From positions 1 to 41,727 of the forward strand of contig JBFIXI010000032.1 in the NCBI GenBank assembly GCA_041605955.1: 41,727 nt of DNA. The letters are read 5' to 3'. Every line of letters starts with the position of its first letter. Position 1 is the stretch's first letter. Source of the stretch: JAHEJX01 sp041605955 (GTDB lineage Bacteria > Actinomycetota > Acidimicrobiia > Spongiisociales > UBA5794). Positions 37,974 through 41,727 of the stretch are shown piece after piece. A model generated the notes under the pieces. It had not been told where the DNA came from. It saw only the letters and a list, made by a program, of their open reading frames with translations, and did not search any database. Made by a program: the position numbers and the translations under genes.

Positions 37974-38462
37974 CTACCAGCCCCAAGTCCCGGGGCCACC
38001 TTTGAACGGTCCGACGATGTCGGATGTGACCCAGCCGCCGTAGAAGTCGCCGGCTTGTGGCTCAACCAATTCGTCTCCGAGGTAGCAGGCCTCGACCCGA
38101 CCGGGGTAGAACGAGACGTAGCCCGTGATGGCCTTGAAGGCGGGAGTCGGGTCGGGATAGCTCCACGCAGCAGCCTCGCTGCGCTGCGTCCCGACGGCGA
38201 CATCCCAGTAGGCGGCTCGCCCCTTCCATTCGCACATCGTCACGGCGCCGTTGGGGAGCAGCACCGCAGTCATCACGTCGGCGGGCGGCAGGTAGATACC
38301 CGGCGGGTGGCTGGTCTCGAGCACTCGCCATGCCCGTTCCGTTTCGGCAATCGTGGTGCCGGCGAACACCACCCGGACCGGTCGCGGCTCGGGTTCGAGG
38401 CGCGGCGGGCGGGGATAGTCCCACACCGATTCCCGGCCGGGCCCAGGGTCGATCCGTTTCAT
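37974..38462 (-). CDS. DUF427 family protein
   Basis: The 162-residue protein carries DUF427 hallmarks: ESVWDYPRPPRLEPEPRPVRV, VFAGTTIAETERAWRVLETSHPP, IYLPPADV, CEWKGRAAYWDV and AAWSYPDPTPAFKAITGYVSFYPGRVEA. The domain is small, beta-rich and common in actinobacteria; its biochemical role is not known. A TAGCCT -10 box lies eight bases before the ATG, again suggesting leaderless translation. Confidence 0.9.
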   Translation of the reverse strand: MKRIDPGPGRESVWDYPRPPRLEPEPRPVRVVFAGTTIAETERAWRVLETSHPPGIYLPPADVMTAVLLPNGAVTMCEWKGRAAYWDVAVGTQRSEAAAWSYPDPTPAFKAITGYVSFYPGRVEACYLGDELVEPQAGDFYGGWVTSDIVGPFKGGPGTWGW

Positions 38463-38470
38463 CGCCCCGC

Positions 38471-38476
38471 AGGCTA
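38471..38476 (-). promoter_or_regulatory. -10 box (TAGCCT) 8 nt before the DUF427 start
   Basis: Minus-strand order is TAGCCT, GCGGGGCG, ATG, with no ribosome site. Confidence 0.5.
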
Positions 38477-38597
38477 AGACCCGCGGCAGAGTTCCCGAAG
38501 CCGGAGTGCCGCGGGATCAGCGCAAATCGGCGGGCCCGGTAGACTCCGGGCGCCGCCGCGGCGGCCCCTTCCACGGAAATCCAGGTACCACTCATCC

Positions 38598-39101
38598 ATG
38601 CTGATGCATACGTTTTCGGCGCGCCGGCGCAGGGCGCGATGGCGGCACGCCTTGGCCGTGGCCGCAATGACAGTTGCTATCGCCGCCTGCTCGGGGAACA
38701 GCCCCGTGGTCACCGAAGTGCTGCCGTCGACGACGGCGACGACAGCGGCGCCCACCACCATCGATGCCAACGCCACCGTCATCTTCGGTTCGGGTAGCGT
38801 TCCCGAGACGTTGCCTGCCGACTTTCCGATTCCCGCCGAGTCGGTGATCGGGGGCACCATGATCGACTACAACCGCAACCTGACCGAGTTGATCTTGAGG
38901 GTGCCGGCCGGCCTGGAGGCTCTGGTTGGCTTCTTCGACACCAACCTGCCCACTCGCGGCTACGAAATCGTGTCGTCGGCGGGAACGGCGACGAACTGGG
39001 AGGTCGAGTTCAGCAACGACGCGGTGACGGGGACCATTGCCATCAGCCTCGCCGCTCAGGACATCGCCCAGGCAGTCGTGCAAGTGACGGCTACCGGCTG
39101 A
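38598..39101 (+). CDS. putative lipoprotein
   Basis: The 167-residue protein starts with a very basic stretch (ARRRRARWRHA), a hydrophobic helix (LAVAAMTVAIAAC) and a lipobox IAAC followed by a Ser/Thr-rich linker, so it should be lipid-anchored outside the membrane. The rest is a compact domain with LPADFPIPAESVIGGTM, ELILRVPAGLEALVGFFDTN and GTIAISLAAQDIAQAVV, which I cannot name. Two adjacent ATGs (38598, 38604) could start it. A -10-like TAGACT is at 38540-38545. Confidence 0.75.
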   Translation: MLMHTFSARRRRARWRHALAVAAMTVAIAACSGNSPVVTEVLPSTTATTAAPTTIDANATVIFGSGSVPETLPADFPIPAESVIGGTMIDYNRNLTELILRVPAGLEALVGFFDTNLPTRGYEIVSSAGTATNWEVEFSNDAVTGTIAISLAAQDIAQAVVQVTATG

Positions 39102-39111
39102 ACGGGTTGGC

Positions 39112-39117
39112 TATATT
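39112..39117 (+). promoter_or_regulatory. -10 box (TATATT) for the small gene at 39144
   Basis: TATATT is close to the ideal -10 sequence and lies 26 bp before TTG 39144; GGAGAG just before the start gives a ribosome site. Confidence 0.45.
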
Positions 39118-39143
39118 CGTTCCCTCGTGAGCCATGGAGAGAC

Positions 39144-39350
39144 TTGTCCCGTCTGAAACGCTTCGAATCGCATCGTTATGTCGGCACCCGTGACGACATG
39201 ATCGTCTACGACACGGACGATCCGGTCCAGGGGGCGGCTCTCGAGGGGCGCGCCCGATCCGATGATCTCTTCCGGCGCAATCTGTTGCAGGCATTTGCAC
39301 CCGACGACCTTGCCGAGGCCCGTAACCGAGGCTTCAAGCGGGTGTCGTGA
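39144..39350 (+). CDS. small conserved-looking soluble protein
   Basis: A 68-residue charged protein beginning SRLKRFESHRYVGTRDDM and ending DDLAEARNRGFKRVS. I do not recognise a named family. The balanced composition, its own promoter and the GGAGAG site two bases before the TTG support a real gene. Its last 17 bp overlap the end of the convergent hydrolase gene. Confidence 0.55.
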   Translation: MSRLKRFESHRYVGTRDDMIVYDTDDPVQGAALEGRARSDDLFRRNLLQAFAPDDLAEARNRGFKRVS

Positions 39351-39972
39351 GCCCCTCTGCGACCAGGCGGGCCACCCGCTCCTCGCGAAAGTGGAAGAAG
39401 TGGTCGCTACCGCTGATCACCTGCATCTCCGCGCCGATCGACGCGGCATAGTCGGCCGTGGTAGAGACTGTGGTGAACTGGTCACGATCGCCGAGGATCA
39501 CGGTGCGGCGGGCGCCGGCCAGCTCGTCGTTGTTGGGAAGCGGCAGAGATCGGGAGCTGCCGACCGGGGGGGCGATGCCGACCCAAGGCAGCCGACTGGC
39601 CTCGCGGGCCTGCCAGCGCAGTGATGTCACTGCACCGAAGCTCCATCCGGCGACCCCGAGCGGCAGATCCGGATAGTTGCCGCCGGCCGCCTCAACTGCG
39701 GCGGCGACGTCGTCCAACTCACCGTGTCCGAAATCGTGCTCCCCTTCGGACTTGCCCACGCCGCGGAAGTTGAACCGGAGGACTGCGAAGTCCCGCGCCA
39801 CGAGGCCATCGGCGATCGCCACCATCAACGGAGCGTTCATCGTGCCGCGCTGTTGGGGGTGAGGATGGCACAGCACCACGACCGAACCCGGGTCGGCGGG
39901 CAGATCCCAGCGCGCCTCGAGCGTCAAAGCGGCGGAGGCCACGGTCAGCTTCGTAGCTTCGACGTGGGTCAC
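39334..39972 (-). CDS. alpha/beta hydrolase
   Basis: The 212-residue protein has the alpha/beta hydrolase layout of the dienelactone-hydrolase/YfhR-like group: VVVLCHPHPQQRGTMNAPLM, FAVLRFNFRGVGKSEGEHD, the nucleophile elbow GVAGWSFGAVTSLRW (Ser in G-x-S-x-G), VILGDRDQFTTV (Asp) and SGSDHFFHFREERV (His). It is a cytoplasmic esterase or lipase-like enzyme of unknown substrate. GTG 39972 follows AGGAGG by nine bases, which settles the start. Confidence 0.88.
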   Translation of the reverse strand: MTHVEATKLTVASAALTLEARWDLPADPGSVVVLCHPHPQQRGTMNAPLMVAIADGLVARDFAVLRFNFRGVGKSEGEHDFGHGELDDVAAAVEAAGGNYPDLPLGVAGWSFGAVTSLRWQAREASRLPWVGIAPPVGSSRSLPLPNNDELAGARRTVILGDRDQFTTVSTTADYAASIGAEMQVISGSDHFFHFREERVARLVAEGLTTPA

Positions 39973-40009
39973 CGGTCGCCGCCTCCTGGAAGGGGCCCGC
40001 GCCGCGCAA

Positions 40010-40096
40010 TCAGTATCTGGTCAGCCATATCGCAGAGGCAATGAGGATCACGATTCCGGTGATGAGCGCGGCCAAGATCAGGTAGCGGGTCTGCAC
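40010..40096 (-). CDS. possible 28-residue single-span membrane peptide
   Basis: From GTG 40096 the frame reads QTRYLILAALITGIVILIAS, then AIWLTRY and a stop. That is one clean membrane helix with polar ends. No ribosome site is obvious, and it sits in the gap between the hydrolase and lpdA. Small proteins of this form are common but are hard to prove by sequence alone. Confidence 0.35.
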   Translation of the reverse strand: MQTRYLILAALITGIVILIASAIWLTRY

Positions 40097-40141
40097 GTGC
40101 TCATGTTGGCAGGCCCCGGGAGCCATCGCGAACCGAGCCGC

Positions 40142-40169
40142 TAGCATCCATCGCCCACCCCATCGGAGG
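40142..40169 (+). promoter_or_regulatory. -10 box and ribosome site for lpdA
   Basis: TAGCAT at 40142-40147 is a TANNNT -10 box, and GGAGG at 40165-40169 lies four bases before TTG 40174. Confidence 0.5.
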
Positions 40170-40173
40170 TACC

Positions 40174-41544
40174 TTGTACAACGTCGCGATAATCGGGGGC
40201 GGTCCCGGTGGCTACGCGGCCGCGCTGTACGCCCACAACTTCGGTCTCAAGGTAGCCCTGATCGAAAAGGACGAGGTGGGCGGCACCTGTCTACTACGCG
40301 GCTGTATTCCCGCCAAGACGTGGCTGCAAGCGGCCCACGTCTTTTCCGTGGTGAAGAAAGCCGGAGACTTCGGCGTCCGCAGCTCGGAGCCATCGGTCGA
40401 CTGGCCTGCCGCGCTGGCACGCAAGAACAGCGTCGTGACCGGCCTCGTCCGGGGTCTGGGCGGGCTGCTCAAAGCTCGCAACGTGGATGTCATCAACGGC
40501 TTCGGTGCTCTGAAGGGTGGCGGCGTGGAGGTGACCGCACCGGACGGAGCGACCTCGCACGTCGAGGCAGAGAACGTCATTCTCGCCACCGGCTCAGTGC
40601 CGCGCAGCATCCCCGGCTATGAAATCGACGGGCAGCGCATCGTGAGCAGCGATCATGCGCTGGATTGGGAAGCCCAGCCCCGCCGGGTGGCGGTCATCGG
40701 TGGCGGCGTGATCGGCTGCGAGTTCGCCTCCCTGCTTGGTGATTTCGGGAGTGAGGTGCATGTCTTCGAGGCGCTCGACCAGCTGCTCCCCGGAATGGAT
40801 CCGGACGCCGTCAAGGCGTTGGATCGTTCGCTTCGTAAGAAGAAGGTCAGCGTCAACGTAGCGACGATGGTCGGTCCGCCCCAGTTCACCGATACCGGGG
40901 TGACGGTCCCGTTTGGTGACCGCTCCATCGAGGTGGATTCGGTCTTGGTCGCAGTGGGACGTGGGCCCGTGACGGAAGGAATCGGGCTGGAAAGCACCAA
41001 CGCCGTAGTTGACCACGGTTTCGTCGAAGTGGATCTCACCACTATGCAGACCGCCGAGCCGCATCTCTATGCCGTCGGCGACATCGTCGCCGGTACTCCG
41101 CAGCTGGCGCACGCCGGGTTTGCCGAGGGCATCGCCGCCGTTACGTACATCGCAACGGGCACCCCGGCGCCGGTCGACTATCGGGCCATACCGCTGGTGG
41201 TCTACACCGACCCGGAGGTGGCCCAGGTGGGGCTCACCGCGGCCCAGGCGCGTGAGCAGGGTCGCGACGTCGTCGTCACCGAGCACGGAATGCGCGGCGT
41301 GGGGCGAGCGATAATCCAAGGTGAGGTTGGCGGTATCGTGAAGGTCGTGGCTGAGACCGACGGGCCCATCATCGGCGCCACGGTTGCCGGTCCCGCCGCC
41401 GGTGAGATGATCCATGAGCTGATGTATACGGTGGCTTGGGAGGCGCTGCCGGCCGAAGCGGCCGCCTATATTCATGCTCATCCAACTGTTTCAGAGGCAA
41501 TTGGTGAGACTTTGCTCAGCGCAAGTGGGCGCAGCCTGCACTGA
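40174..41544 (+). CDS. lpdA: dihydrolipoyl dehydrogenase (E3)
   Basis: E3 reoxidises the lipoyl groups of 2-oxoacid dehydrogenase complexes with FAD and NAD. The 456-residue protein has the FAD site VAIIGGGPGGYAAALYA, the redox disulfide in GGTCLLRGCIPAK, the NAD site VAVIGGGVIGCEFASLLGD, the second FAD motif LYAVGDIVAGTPQLAHAG and the C-terminal His-Glu pair in YIHAHPTVSEAIGETL. TTG 40174 is set by GGAGG. It is followed after 24 bp by an E2 gene, so the two are very likely cotranscribed. Confidence 0.95.
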   Translation: MYNVAIIGGGPGGYAAALYAHNFGLKVALIEKDEVGGTCLLRGCIPAKTWLQAAHVFSVVKKAGDFGVRSSEPSVDWPAALARKNSVVTGLVRGLGGLLKARNVDVINGFGALKGGGVEVTAPDGATSHVEAENVILATGSVPRSIPGYEIDGQRIVSSDHALDWEAQPRRVAVIGGGVIGCEFASLLGDFGSEVHVFEALDQLLPGMDPDAVKALDRSLRKKKVSVNVATMVGPPQFTDTGVTVPFGDRSIEVDSVLVAVGRGPVTEGIGLESTNAVVDHGFVEVDLTTMQTAEPHLYAVGDIVAGTPQLAHAGFAEGIAAVTYIATGTPAPVDYRAIPLVVYTDPEVAQVGLTAAQAREQGRDVVVTEHGMRGVGRAIIQGEVGGIVKVVAETDGPIIGATVAGPAAGEMIHELMYTVAWEALPAEAAAYIHAHPTVSEAIGETLLSASGRSLH

Positions 41545-41568
41545 CCCTCCCAAGGAGGATTGCTCCAG

Positions 41569-41727
41569 ATGGCCGTGACCGTCGCAATGCCGCAGCTCGG
41601 TGAGACCGTGACTGAGGGAACGATCTTGAGCTGGGCCAAGCAGGTGGGTGACACCGTTGCCGAGGATGAGGTGTTGCTGGAGATCTCGACCGACAAGGTC
41701 GATACCGAGGTGCCGTCTCCCGCTTCC
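41569..41727 (+). CDS. lipoyl-domain E2 acyltransferase, N-terminal part (runs off the edge)
   Basis: The 53 residues present are a lipoyl domain: VAMPQLGETVTEGTILSWAK and VLLEISTDKVDTEVPSPA, with the lipoylated Lys at residue 43 in the DKV motif. AAGGAGGA lies nine bases before the ATG. Next to lpdA it is probably the E2 of 2-oxoglutarate or pyruvate dehydrogenase (sucB/dlaT type); the core domain that would distinguish them lies beyond the window. Confidence 0.88.
   Translation, partial: MAVTVAMPQLGETVTEGTILSWAKQVGDTVAEDEVLLEISTDKVDTEVPSPAS

Overview
This window looks like chromosomal DNA of a high-GC Gram-positive bacterium (Actinomycetota), most plausibly of the Acidimicrobiia type. The evidence is the high GC content, a NucS/EndoMS mismatch endonuclease, an F420-type LLM oxidoreductase, a Rieske protein inside a suf operon, many GTG/TTG starts with 4-bp stop/start overlaps, and at least nine genes whose TANNNT -10 box sits 6-9 nt before the start codon, as expected of leaderless mRNAs. 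The class is an inference. I see no rRNA, tRNA, CRISPR array, transposase or phage gene.

Layout. 1-378 holds 69-bp tandem repeats and a stem-loop but no convincing gene. 0.4-16 kb is mostly housekeeping: an EamA exporter, sufB, a two-domain VOC protein, a beta-carbonic anhydrase, nucS, ispD, a group 1/2 sigma factor, a secreted putative glycosidase, a family 5 uracil-DNA glycosylase, an M23 peptidase, the sufD-Rieske-sufC-membrane protein operon, fumC with an MFS transporter, and sufU. 16.4-18.2 kb is a secreted 5'-nucleotidase-like enzyme. 18.4-25.7 kb is a carnitine / gamma-butyrobetaine catabolic operon with a divergent IclR regulator. 25.8-30.6 kb has a decayed membrane-protein gene, a DUF1015 protein, a ThDP enzyme and small membrane proteins. 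30.6-31.2 kb is a gene with an in-frame TGA that I read as an AhpD/CMD-family selenoprotein. 31.2-36.1 kb has sufS with a second sufC, an LLM oxidoreductase, an MBL hydrolase and an acyl-CoA dehydrogenase. 36.2-40.1 kb holds envelope and small hypothetical proteins. The window ends with lpdA and the start of a lipoyl-domain E2 gene.

How genes work together. (1) The Fe-S assembly genes sufB, sufD, sufC, sufS and sufU are all present but split into four transcription units over 32 kb, with two clearly different SufC ATPases. (2) The carnitine operon encodes, in transcription order, a beta-keto acid cleavage enzyme, an L-carnitine dehydrogenase/thioesterase fusion, a CaiA-like acyl-CoA dehydrogenase, an NDP-forming acyl-CoA synthetase and a CaiD-like hydratase. 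Together they could take gamma-butyrobetaine or crotonobetaine through carnitine and 3-dehydrocarnitine to glycine betaine plus acetoacetate. Two tandem 5-5-5 inverted repeats and an 18-bp-arm inverted repeat lie between this operon and its IclR gene. (3) lpdA with E2 supplies the E3 and E2 parts of a 2-oxoacid dehydrogenase.

The strongest novel leads are the TGA-containing AhpD-like gene with its GGUC-loop hairpin, and the combined CaiA/CaiD + LcdH + BKACE + ADP-forming synthetase operon under IclR-type control.
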